This document shows, piece after piece, positions 1-6,206 of a DNA stretch of 6,206 nucleotides (within the stretch, counting starts at the first letter, position 1; the number at the start of each line of letters is the position of its first letter). The notes beneath the pieces were generated by a model. It saw only the letters and a list, made by a program, of their open reading frames with translations. It was not told the origin of the DNA and ran no database searches. The position numbers and the translations under genes are program-made. This stretch comes from an uncultured Acinetobacter sp. (GTDB lineage Bacteria; Pseudomonadota; Gammaproteobacteria; Pseudomonadales; Moraxellaceae): NCBI GenBank assembly GCA_900771065.1, contig CAAGMP010000067.1, positions 1 through 6,206 of the forward strand, read 5' to 3'.

Positions 1-20
1 ACACGACGCTCTTCCGATCT
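1..20 (+). other. Illumina TruSeq adapter remnant (non-genomic)
   Basis: These 20 bases are identical to the last 20 bases of the standard Illumina TruSeq read-1 (universal) adapter, ending in CTTCCGATCT. The ahcY reading frame becomes recognisable exactly at base 21/22. The adapter happens to be open in the ahcY frame and would add about seven false residues (TRRSSDL) if translated. It is a sequencing artefact at a contig end and should be trimmed. Confidence 0.97.
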
Positions 21-858
21 TGCTATTAATGTCAATGACTCAGTGACTAAATCTAAAAATGACAACAAATATGGCTGCCGTCATTCTCTAAATGATGCCA
101 TTAAACGTGCCACAGATATGCTTTTATCTGGTCGTCGTGCATTAGTCATTGGCTATGGCGATGTAGGTAAAGGTTCTGCACAATCACTTCGTCAAGAAGG
201 CATGATTGTTCGTGTGACTGAAGTTGATCCTATTTGTGCAATGCAAGCATGTATGGATGGCTTTGAAGTAGTTGCCCCATACAAAAATGGTATTCAAACA
301 GGTAAAAAAGAAGATATCAATTTAGATCTTTTACAAAATACGGATCTTATTGTGACAACAACTGGTAACTACCACGTTTGTGATGCTGCCATGTTAGACA
401 GCCTTAAAGCGGGTGCAGTGGTGTGTAACATTGGTCACTTTGACACTGAAATTGATACTAACTATTTACGTAGTTACAAGTGGGTTGAAGTTAAACCACA
501 AGTTCACCAAGTTTACCGTACAGAAAATGAAAACGATTATTTAATTTTGCTTTCAGAAGGTCGTTTAGTGAACTTAGGCAATGCAACAGGTCATCCTTCA
601 CGTATTATGGATGGTTCATTTGCAAACCAAGTTTTAGCACAAATGCATTTATTTGCTGAAAAATTTGCTGACCTTCCAGTAGATCAAAAACAAGCGGCAA
701 TTCGTGTTGAAGTTTTACCGAAAAAATTAGACGAAGAAGTTGCAGCAGCAATGGTTGCAGGTTTTGGCGGTGTACTTACCCAATTAACGCAAGAACAAGC
801 AGACTATTTAGGTGTTGCAGTTGAAGGTCCATTCAAATCTGACGCTTATAAGTACTAA
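21..858 (+). CDS. ahcY: Adenosylhomocysteinase (SAH hydrolase), 3' part only
   Basis: The enzyme reversibly hydrolyses S-adenosylhomocysteine to adenosine and homocysteine in the cytosol, using tightly bound NAD. It relieves product inhibition of SAM-dependent methyltransferases and feeds the methionine cycle. The visible fragment is about 278 residues, starting inside the conserved AINVNDSVTKSK block. It keeps the residues equivalent to human K186, D190, N191 and C195 (fragment K10, D14, N15, C19). The NAD-binding loop GYGDVGKG is at fragment residues 44-51, followed by EVDPICAMQA, NIGHFD and GNATGHPS. The C-terminal KSDAYKY supplies the Lys and Tyr that reach into the NAD site of a neighbouring subunit. 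Family members are about 430-470 residues, so roughly 150-190 N-terminal residues are missing because the contig ends here. The GTG at 43 is an internal valine, not a start. A terminator and metF follow. No frameshift is visible. Confidence 0.97.
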
Positions 859-883
859 TTTTTTGCATTTTTGATGTAAAACC

Positions 884-916
884 AATCTTCCTAGAGCCAA
901 TCTAGGAAGATTTTTT
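884..916 (+). terminator. Rho-independent terminator after ahcY
   Basis: A perfect 12-bp stem (AATCTTCCTAGA at 884-895 with its reverse complement at 901-912) encloses a 5-base loop, GCCAA. It runs into six T residues (911-916). It starts 26 bases after the ahcY stop and ends 22 bases before the metF ATG. The stem has only 4 G-C pairs in 12, so termination may be partial. Confidence 0.87.
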
Positions 917-938
917 AGATTATAAAAAAGGATTTGAC

Positions 939-1775
939 ATGCGCAAACCAATTCCCGTTTCATTTGAATTTTTCCCAACTAAAACCGATGCAGGTGCGGA
1001 AAAACTCAAAATCGTTCACCAAGAATTACAACAATTAAACCCAGAATTTTTTTCTATTACTTATGGTGCAGGCGGTTCGACACGCGAACGTACTTTGGCT
1101 GCCATTGCTGAATTTAATGGTAAAGGTACGCCTGTTGCACCGCACTTATCTTGTATTGGTGATGATAAAGCACGCATTGCTGAACTATTAGATATTTATA
1201 AAGCACAAGGTATTAATCGTATTGTCGCATTACGTGGTGACTTACCTTCTGGTCAAGTTGGCTTAGGCGAATTACCTTATGCACAAGATTTAGTTCGCTT
1301 TATTCGTGAACATTCTGGCGATCATTTTCATATTGAAGTGGCGGCATATCCTGAAATGCACCCACAAGCAGATAACTTTGACAAAGATATTCAACGTTTT
1401 TGTGAAAAAGCCAATGCAGGTGCAAATGCAGCATTGACTCAATTTTTCTTTAATCCCGATGCGTACTTTTATTTTGTAGATCGTATTCAAAAACAAGGTG
1501 TTCATATTCCTGTTGCACCAGGTATTATGCCAATTACCAATGCCAGCAATCTAATTCGTTTTGCAGATGGTACAGGCGCAGAAATTCCACGTTGGATTCG
1601 TAAGCAATTAGCAACTTATGGTGATGATACTGCCAGCATTAAAGCCTTTGGTCATGAAGTCGTGGTCAAACTGTGTGAACGTCTTATTGCGGGTGGTGCG
1701 CCAAGTTTGCATTTTTACACCATGAATACCACTGATCCAACTCGCCAATTGGTTCTTGATTTAGGTTTAGCTTAA
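939..1775 (+). CDS. metF: 5,10-methylenetetrahydrofolate reductase
   Basis: This cytosolic FAD enzyme reduces 5,10-methylene-tetrahydrofolate to 5-methyl-tetrahydrofolate, the methyl donor for homocysteine remethylation by MetH or MetE. The 278-residue protein shows the family blocks in order: SFEFFPTK (E10, equivalent to catalytic E28 of E. coli), ITYGAGGSTRERT (40-52), HLSCIG (69-74), ALRGD (D101, equivalent to E. coli D120, near the flavin), AAYPEMHP (135-142), ALTQFFF (165-171, with Q168), PGIMPITN (194-201) and C-terminal HFYTMN (258-263). It is shorter than E. coli MetF (296 residues) mainly at the N-terminus, and no domain is missing. The ATG is preceded by AAGGA (928-932) with a 6-base spacer, which supports this start. 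It lies behind the ahcY terminator, with only 22 bases between the T-run and the ATG and no strong promoter there. rsmE begins 23 bases downstream. Placement next to ahcY fits a methionine-cycle unit. Confidence 0.97.
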   Translation: MRKPIPVSFEFFPTKTDAGAEKLKIVHQELQQLNPEFFSITYGAGGSTRERTLAAIAEFNGKGTPVAPHLSCIGDDKARIAELLDIYKAQGINRIVALRGDLPSGQVGLGELPYAQDLVRFIREHSGDHFHIEVAAYPEMHPQADNFDKDIQRFCEKANAGANAALTQFFFNPDAYFYFVDRIQKQGVHIPVAPGIMPITNASNLIRFADGTGAEIPRWIRKQLATYGDDTASIKAFGHEVVVKLCERLIAGGAPSLHFYTMNTTDPTRQLVLDLGLA

Positions 1776-1798
1776 TTTTAATTTGTGAGTGTTTCTTT

Positions 1799-2518
1799 AT
1801 GCCACGTTTTTTTATCGACACTGAACTTGCGCTCAATACAGAAATTGAATTGACCGAAACAGTTTTTCATCATTGGTGTAAAGTTTTACGCGCACAAATT
1901 GGCGAACAAGCCACTTTGTTTAATGGACAAGGTGGCGAATATCAAGCTACATTAACACAAATTAATAAAAAATCGGCTTGGGTGCAAATTAACACATTCA
2001 ATCCAGATAATCGCACGGCAAAATTCAATGCTTTACTTGGTCAAGTGATGAGTAAAGGCGATCGTATGGATTATGCAATTCAAAAAGCAGTTGAATTGGG
2101 GGTGAGTCAAATTCAACTTTTAACTTCTGAACGCTGTGAAATGCGTTTAAAATACGATCGCGATCAAAAAAAACTCGATCATTGGCAAGGTGTAGCGATT
2201 GCAGCTTGTGAACAATGCGGCTTAAATTTGGTACCAAAAATTTTAGCTCCCATTTCAATTGAAGAATGGTTCAAGGGTGAATTACCTACAAGTAAATTTG
2301 TACTTGCACCCAACAAAAATCAAAATAATGTATTAGAAAATAGTTCTTGTGATCTTGCTTTATTGATTGGACCTGAAGGAGGATTAAGTGATGCTGAAAT
2401 TCAACTTGCCAATCAGCATGGTTTTATAAACTGGTGCATTGGTGAACGCGTTTTACGCACGGAAACTGCGCCTGTTGCTGCCTTATCTATTTTAAATTTT
2501 CATTTTCAATCAATATGA
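1799..2518 (+). CDS. rsmE: 16S rRNA (uracil1498-N3)-methyltransferase RsmE
   Basis: RsmE is a SAM-dependent SPOUT-fold methyltransferase that makes m3U1498 in 16S rRNA, near the decoding centre of the 30S subunit. The 239-residue protein has the N-terminal PUA-like part (about 1-70, with HHWCKVLRA at 24-32) and then the SPOUT domain: LGQVMSKGDRMDYAIQKAVELGV (80-102), SERCE (110-114), AACEQCG (135-141), LLIGPEGGLS (188-197) and the knot segment GERVLRTETAPVAAL (215-229). The last two bind SAM. Length is normal for the family. One deviation: the usual EQCGRN reads EQCGLN here (L142). The start is the first Met of the conserved N-terminus. The upstream GTGAG (1785-1789) is a weak Shine-Dalgarno sequence. 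The 23-base gap to metF has no terminator, so co-transcription with metF is likely. No convincing terminator follows the stop. Confidence 0.95.
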   Translation: MPRFFIDTELALNTEIELTETVFHHWCKVLRAQIGEQATLFNGQGGEYQATLTQINKKSAWVQINTFNPDNRTAKFNALLGQVMSKGDRMDYAIQKAVELGVSQIQLLTSERCEMRLKYDRDQKKLDHWQGVAIAACEQCGLNLVPKILAPISIEEWFKGELPTSKFVLAPNKNQNNVLENSSCDLALLIGPEGGLSDAEIQLANQHGFINWCIGERVLRTETAPVAALSILNFHFQSI

Positions 2519-2605
2519 TTCGTGTTTTTTATTTAATTAAGAGAAAATTTATCTCAATCAAGAGCCTAAAGCTATAAGCTTGCACAAAAAACAATCTGTT
2601 CTGAC

Positions 2606-2633
2606 TTGCCAAACTTAGAACTAGTGGTATATT
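2606..2633 (+). promoter_or_regulatory. Predicted sigma70 promoter of maeB
   Basis: A -35 box TTGCCA (2606-2611, 5 of 6 to TTGACA) is separated by 16 bases from a -10 box TATATT (2628-2633, 5 of 6 to TATAAT). A TG at 2625-2626 sits one base before the -10 box, giving an extended -10 element. Transcription would start near 2640, leaving a leader of about 50 bases before the maeB ATG. The call rests on pattern matching alone. Confidence 0.65.
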
Positions 2634-2642
2634 CAAATCAAC

Positions 2643-2660
2643 TTAGTAGTTCACTACTAA
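2643..2660. promoter_or_regulatory. Perfect inverted repeat at the maeB start site, possible operator
   Basis: TTAGTAGT (2643-2650) and ACTACTAA (2653-2660) are exact reverse complements separated by TC. With the promoter above, the repeat covers about +3 to +20 of the maeB transcript, a typical place for a repressor operator. As RNA it could fold into a 7-bp hairpin with a TTCA tetraloop. It is A+T-rich and has no T-run after it, so it is not a terminator. The regulator is unknown. The 7-base word AACTTAG also occurs at 2612-2618, inside the promoter spacer, and at 2640-2646, overlapping this repeat. Confidence 0.5.
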
Positions 2661-2692
2661 TTTGTTGGCATCACTGAGAAGAAGAGATTTAA

Positions 2693-4972
2693 ATGGACGA
2701 GCAATCATTACAACAGCAAGCACTTTATTATCACGAATTTCCAACACCAGGAAAAATTAGTGTTACACCAAGTAAACAATTGGTCAACCAACGTGACTTG
2801 GCGCTTGCTTATTCTCCGGGTGTTGCTGCACCGTGTTTAGAAATTGAACGCGATCCTTCAAAAGCTGCGCTTTATACTGCACGTGGCAACTTGGTTGCGG
2901 TGATCAGTAACGGTACTGCCGTATTAGGTTTAGGTAATATTGGACCTTTGGCGTCTAAACCTGTTATGGAAGGTAAAGGCGTTCTATTCAAAAAATTTGC
3001 GGGTGTTGACGTTTTTGACATCGAAATTGATGAAAATGATCCAGATAAAATTGTTGATATTGTTGCCTCTTTAGAACCTACTTTTGGCGGTATCAATTTA
3101 GAAGATATTAAAGCGCCTGAATGCTTTTATATTGAGAAAAAACTACGTGAACGCATGAAAATTCCTGTGTTCCATGATGATCAACACGGTACGTCAATTA
3201 TTGTTGGTTCAGCATTATTAAATGCTTTACAAATCAATGGTAAAAAAATCGAAGAAATTAAAATTATTGCTTCTGGTGCAGGTGCTGCTGCACTTTCTTG
3301 CCTCGATTTATTATGTGCATTGGGTGCAAAAAAAGAAAATATTATCGTTGCAGATTCACGCGGTTTAATTACAACACAACGTGAAGGCTTAGATGACTCG
3401 AAAAAGCGTTACATGCAAGACATTAATGCAAAACAAATTGCAGATGTAATTGAAGGCGCTGACATGTTCCTTGGTTTGTCTGCGGCAGGCATTTTAACCC
3501 AAGACATGGTTAAAAAAATGGCGAAAGATCCGATTATTTTCGCTCTTGCTAACCCAGATCCTGAAATTTTACCTGAACACGCACATGCCGTTCGTCCAGA
3601 TGTCATTATGGCGACAGGGCGTTCAGATTATCCAAACCAAGTTAACAATGCATTGTGTTTCCCATACATTTTCCGTGGTGCGTTAGATGTTGGTGCAACT
3701 ACAATTAATGAAGAAATGAAAATTGCATGCGTACATGCGATTGCACGTATGGCGCATGTTGAAGCTGATGCCGCATCGTATGGTGAAAAGTCGGCTGCAT
3801 TTGGTCGTGAATATTTAATTCCACGTCCTTTAGATCAACGTTTAATTTTAGAAATTGCTCCTGCCGTTGCCAAAGCTGCAATGGATTCAGGCGTTGCAAC
3901 ACGTCCTATTCAAGATTGGGCAGTTTATCATCAACGTTTATCTGAGTTTGTTTATAACTCAGCATTAATGATGAAACCAATTTTTGCACAAGCAAAATCT
4001 GACCCTAAACGTGTTGCTTATGCTGAAGGCGAAGATTTACGTGTATTGCGTGCAAGTCAAATTGCAGTTGACGAAGGTTTAGCCTTCCCTGTTTTGGTTG
4101 GTCGTACCGCAGTCATCGAAGCGAATATCAAAAAATTGGGTTTACGCTTAGAAGATGGTGTAAATATTGAAATTGTGGATCAAGAAAAAAATCCGCATTA
4201 TCAATTATTCGCAGATGACTACTATGACATTATGCAACGTAAAGGCGTGACTTCTGAATATGCACTACGTGAAACTCGTCGTCGCTCAACCTTAATTGCA
4301 GCAATGCTAGTCAAACATGGTTTTGCTGATGGTATGTTATGTGGTACATATTCAAGCTACGATATTCATTTAGACTTTGTTGCCAATATTATTGGTAAAA
4401 AAGAAGGGCAAAGCACTTTCTTTACACTCAATGCATTAATGCTTGAAGATCGCAATTTATTTATTGCCGATACTTACGTCAACACCAATCCAACTGCGGA
4501 ACAACTTGCAGAATTAACTGTTTTAGCTGCTGAAGAAGTGCGTCGTTTTGGTATTACACCGCGTATTGCTTTATTGTCTCATTCAAGTTTTGGTTCAGAT
4601 CAAAATGATCCAAGTGCACAAAAAATGCGTAAATTATTTGAAATTTTACGTGAAACTGCACCTGAATTAGAAGTTGAAGGTGAAATGCATGGTGATGCTG
4701 CATTAGACGAAAATATTCGTCATTTTGCTTTCCCAAATTCGCGTTTCAAAGGCTCTGCAAATTTGTTAATTATGCCGAATTTAGATGCTGCGAATATTTC
4801 ATTTAACTTATTAAAATCGACTTCGGGCAATAATGTAACCATTGGTCCGATTTTATTAGGTGCAGCAAAACCTGTTCACATTTTAACACCAACAGCTACA
4901 ACGCGTCGTGTGGTCAATATGACTGCATTAACCGTAGCTGAAATTCAAGAATACGAGAAAGCAAGCCTTTAA
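2693..4972 (+). CDS. maeB: NADP-dependent malic enzyme with C-terminal phosphotransacetylase-like domain
   Basis: MaeB oxidatively decarboxylates malate to pyruvate and CO2, producing NADPH, and connects the TCA cycle to gluconeogenesis and biosynthesis. The 759-residue length matches E. coli MaeB. Residues 1 to about 420 are the malic enzyme: YSPGVAAPC (Y40, likely catalytic Tyr), GKG (K95, likely catalytic Lys), NLEDI (E137, D138) and FHDDQHGT (160-167), which bind the divalent metal. SGAGAAA (194-200) is the dinucleotide loop, and ANPDPE (286-291) and VNNALCFP (317-324) are substrate-side motifs. Residues from about 430 to 757 form a PTA_PTB-type domain. In known MaeB proteins this domain is not a working phosphotransacetylase but helps oligomerisation and acetyl-CoA-type allosteric control. 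The start has a purine-rich GAAGAG (2681-2686) 6 bases upstream and the conserved N-terminus MDEQSLQQQALYYHEFP. The gene has its own predicted promoter and a terminator-like hairpin after it. Confidence 0.97.
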   Translation: MDEQSLQQQALYYHEFPTPGKISVTPSKQLVNQRDLALAYSPGVAAPCLEIERDPSKAALYTARGNLVAVISNGTAVLGLGNIGPLASKPVMEGKGVLFKKFAGVDVFDIEIDENDPDKIVDIVASLEPTFGGINLEDIKAPECFYIEKKLRERMKIPVFHDDQHGTSIIVGSALLNALQINGKKIEEIKIIASGAGAAALSCLDLLCALGAKKENIIVADSRGLITTQREGLDDSKKRYMQDINAKQIADVIEGADMFLGLSAAGILTQDMVKKMAKDPIIFALANPDPEILPEHAHAVRPDVIMATGRSDYPNQVNNALCFPYIFRGALDVGATTINEEMKIACVHAIARMAHVEADAASYGEKSAAFGREYLIPRPLDQRLILEIAPAVAKAAMDSGVATRPIQDWAVYHQRLSEFVYNSALMMKPIFAQAKSDPKRVAYAEGEDLRVLRASQIAVDEGLAFPVLVGRTAVIEANIKKLGLRLEDGVNIEIVDQEKNPHYQLFADDYYDIMQRKGVTSEYALRETRRRSTLIAAMLVKHGFADGMLCGTYSSYDIHLDFVANIIGKKEGQSTFFTLNALMLEDRNLFIADTYVNTNPTAEQLAELTVLAAEEVRRFGITPRIALLSHSSFGSDQNDPSAQKMRKLFEILRETAPELEVEGEMHGDAALDENIRHFAFPNSRFKGSANLLIMPNLDAANISFNLLKSTSGNNVTIGPILLGAAKPVHILTPTATTRRVVNMTALTVAEIQEYEKASL

Positions 4973-5000
4973 TTTATTGCTTGATCTCGCATTTTGAGAC

Positions 5001-5029
5001 TTGAGAAAACCTCTATTCTGTTGCATGAT
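5001..5029 (+). promoter_or_regulatory. Candidate promoter of cca (weak)
   Basis: TTGAGA (5001-5006) lies 17 bases before CATGAT (5024-5029), a spacing that suits sigma70, but the -10 box matches consensus poorly (4 of 6). A second TTGAGA occurs at 4994-4999. A start near 5036 would fall in the loop of the maeB terminator hairpin, so the cca transcript would lack the left arm. This is tentative; the true promoter could be elsewhere. Confidence 0.3.
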
Positions 5030-5052
5030 GGCTTTAAGAATAGAGGTTTTTT
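5006..5052 (+). terminator. Hairpin terminator after maeB, overlapping the cca leader
   Basis: A perfect 14-bp stem pairs AAAACCTCTATTCT (5006-5019) with its reverse complement at 5037-5050. The loop is 17 bases, and a run of six T residues covers 5047-5052. It begins 33 bases after the maeB stop, and its last T lies one base before the cca ATG. The stem has 4 G-C pairs in 14 and the loop is long, so it may terminate only partly. Its right arm contains the cca Shine-Dalgarno sequence. Confidence 0.78.
5042..5046 (+). promoter_or_regulatory. cca ribosome-binding site inside a terminator arm
   Basis: AGAGG lies 7 bases before the cca ATG and is the only Shine-Dalgarno-like sequence there, which supports the ATG at 5054. 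All five bases are paired in the 5006-5050 hairpin, so they would be masked in any transcript reading through from maeB. Confidence 0.6.
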
Positions 5053-5053
5053 C

Positions 5054-6206
5054 ATGCAAGTTTATTTAGTAGGCGGTGCTGTTCGAGATCATTTACTCGG
5101 TTACCCTTATCACGAAAAAGATTATGTTGTCGTTGGTGCGACACCGCAACAACTGTTAGATTTAGGTTATCAAACAGTAGGAAAAGATTTTCCTGTTTTT
5201 TTGCATCCTGAAACAAAAGAGGAATATGCCTTAGCACGAACTGAGCGTAAAACAGGTTCAGGTTATCATGGTTTTACGTTTTATACCGATCCAAGTGTGT
5301 CATTAGAAGAAGATTTAATTCGTCGTGACTTAACTATTAACGCCATTGCAATGGATGAATGCGGTCAAATTTATGATCCTTATCAAGGAAAAAAGGACCT
5401 AGAAAATCGTATATTGCGGCACGTTTCTGATTCATTTGTAGAAGATCCTTTGCGTGTGTTACGCGTTGCCCGTTTTGCAGCACGTTATAAAAGTCTAGGC
5501 TTTCAAATTGCACCAGAAACGTTATTATTAATGCGTCAATTGGCAGAATCGGGTGAATTAACTGCTCTAACACCTGAACGAGTCTGGAAAGAAACGTCGC
5601 GTGCATTAATGGAACAACATGCGGAAGAATATTTTTTAGTGCTACAACAATGTGGCGCACTTAAAGTTTTACTTCCTGAACTTGATGCATTATTTGGTAT
5701 TCCGCAACGCCCTGAATATCATCCTGAAATTGACAGTGGCTTACATACTATGCTGTCTTTACAACAAGCCTGTAAAGCAAATTATAGTTTAGAGGTTCGC
5801 TTTGCTGTGTTAGTACATGATTTAGGTAAAGCATTGACACCTAAAGAAATGTTACCTAAACATATTATGCATGAAGAACGTGGTATTGCACCAGTTACAG
5901 CGGTTTGTGAACGGCTAAAAGTACCTACTCACATTAAACAATTGGCTTTAGCCGTGTGCAAAGAACATCTCAAAGCACATCAAGCCTTAACTTTAAAAGC
6001 AGGCACTTTATGGCGCTTGTTACAACGACTTGATGTGCTACGTCGTCCTGAACGTGTTGAAGCATTTATTCAAGCTTGTGAATGTGATGCGCGTGGACGT
6101 TCTGGTTTAGAAAACAGAAATTATCCTCAGGCTGACTATTTACGTGGTGCAATGCAAACGGTACGTCATATTAAAGTGAGTGATTTACCTGTTGCAGTTA
6201 AAGGTG
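5054..6206 (+). CDS. cca: CCA-adding tRNA nucleotidyltransferase, 3' end cut by window
   Basis: Cca adds or repairs the 3'-terminal CCA of tRNAs from CTP and ATP without a nucleic acid template. In E. coli-type enzymes a C-terminal HD domain also has phosphatase and 2',3'-cyclic phosphodiesterase activity. The gene is open from the ATG to the window end: 384 codons, against 412 residues in E. coli Cca, so about 25-30 residues are missing. The nucleotidyltransferase domain shows YLVGGAVRD (4-12, with G8 and R11), the metal-binding ExD (E21, D23 in EKDYVVVG), LARTERKTGSGYHGF, RRDLTINA (R91) and EDPLRVLRVARFAARY from 130 (R137, R140). The HD domain shows HPEIDSGLHT and HDLGK with H255 and D256. 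Numbering is collinear with E. coli through residue 256. E21 replaces the Asp of the E. coli DRD motif. The start is fixed by the conserved N-terminus and AGAGG 7 bases upstream. Confidence 0.96.
   Translation, partial: MQVYLVGGAVRDHLLGYPYHEKDYVVVGATPQQLLDLGYQTVGKDFPVFLHPETKEEYALARTERKTGSGYHGFTFYTDPSVSLEEDLIRRDLTINAIAMDECGQIYDPYQGKKDLENRILRHVSDSFVEDPLRVLRVARFAARYKSLGFQIAPETLLLMRQLAESGELTALTPERVWKETSRALMEQHAEEYFLVLQQCGALKVLLPELDALFGIPQRPEYHPEIDSGLHTMLSLQQACKANYSLEVRFAVLVHDLGKALTPKEMLPKHIMHEERGIAPVTAVCERLKVPTHIKQLALAVCKEHLKAHQALTLKAGTLWRLLQRLDVLRRPERVEAFIQACECDARGRSGLENRNYPQADYLRGAMQTVRHIKVSDLPVAVKG

Noticed and set aside
43..45. GTG at 43 as the ahcY start codon
   Set aside because: It encodes the valine of the conserved NDSVTKSK block in the middle of the enzyme; the frame is open upstream to the adapter junction.
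859..938. A SAM or SAH riboswitch between ahcY and metF
   Set aside because: The gap is 80 bases and is mostly explained by one simple terminator hairpin. I see no multi-helix junction or conserved riboswitch core.
1290..1505. Minus-strand open frame inside metF (71 codons)
   Set aside because: It lies wholly inside a well-conserved gene, has no recognisable protein features, and A+T-rich genes readily produce such shadows.
2569..2581. Short inverted repeat AAGCT-ATA-AGCTT after rsmE as a terminator
   Set aside because: The stem is only 5 bp with a 3-base loop and is followed by GCAC and an A-run, not T residues, so it does not look like a terminator.
2872..4736. Several minus-strand open frames within maeB (2872-3096, 3409-3606, 3705-3902, 4554-4736)
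   Set aside because: All are antisense shadows of a conserved 759-codon gene, with no independent coding evidence.
5025..5069. Tiny leader open frame starting ATGATG in the terminator loop and overlapping the cca start
   Set aside because: It has 14 codons and no Shine-Dalgarno sequence, so it is most likely a chance open frame.
5337..5660. Minus-strand open frame of 107 codons opposite cca
   Set aside because: The plus strand here is plainly Cca, collinear with E. coli. The antisense translation matches no family I know and has no ribosome-binding site of note.

Overview
The window looks like a piece of a low-GC gammaproteobacterial chromosome, most likely Acinetobacter or another member of the Moraxellaceae. 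The basis is the A+T-rich codon use, an AhcY-type (not Pfs/LuxS-only) methionine cycle, a 759-residue MaeB, and a CCA-adding enzyme collinear with the E. coli one but with Acinetobacter-like wording (for example EKDYVVVG). Genus is inferred from remembered protein resemblance, not from a search. The first 20 bases are not genomic: they match the 3' end of the Illumina TruSeq read-1 adapter, so the window starts at an untrimmed contig end.

Layout, all on the + strand: adapter (1-20); 3' part of ahcY (21-858); a hairpin terminator (884-916); metF (939-1775); rsmE (1799-2518); a 174-base gap with a good sigma70-type promoter and a perfect 8-bp inverted repeat; maeB (2693-4972); a second hairpin terminator that runs into the cca ribosome-binding site; and cca (5054 to the window end, missing about its last 25-30 codons). 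No RNA genes, mobile elements, CRISPR arrays or minus-strand genes were found. No stretch above 300 bases lacks a gene.

Function: AhcY removes S-adenosylhomocysteine and yields homocysteine. MetF makes the 5-methyl-tetrahydrofolate used to remethylate homocysteine, so ahcY-metF is a methionine/SAM-cycle pair. rsmE, a SAM-dependent 16S rRNA methyltransferase, follows metF closely and is probably co-transcribed. maeB has its own promoter and links the TCA cycle to pyruvate and NADPH. cca repairs or completes tRNA 3' ends.

This is conserved housekeeping DNA, and I see no evidence of an undescribed system. The points worth a second look are small: the adapter, how metF is expressed behind a terminator with little room for its own promoter, the inverted repeat at the predicted maeB transcription start, and the terminator whose right arm contains the cca Shine-Dalgarno sequence.
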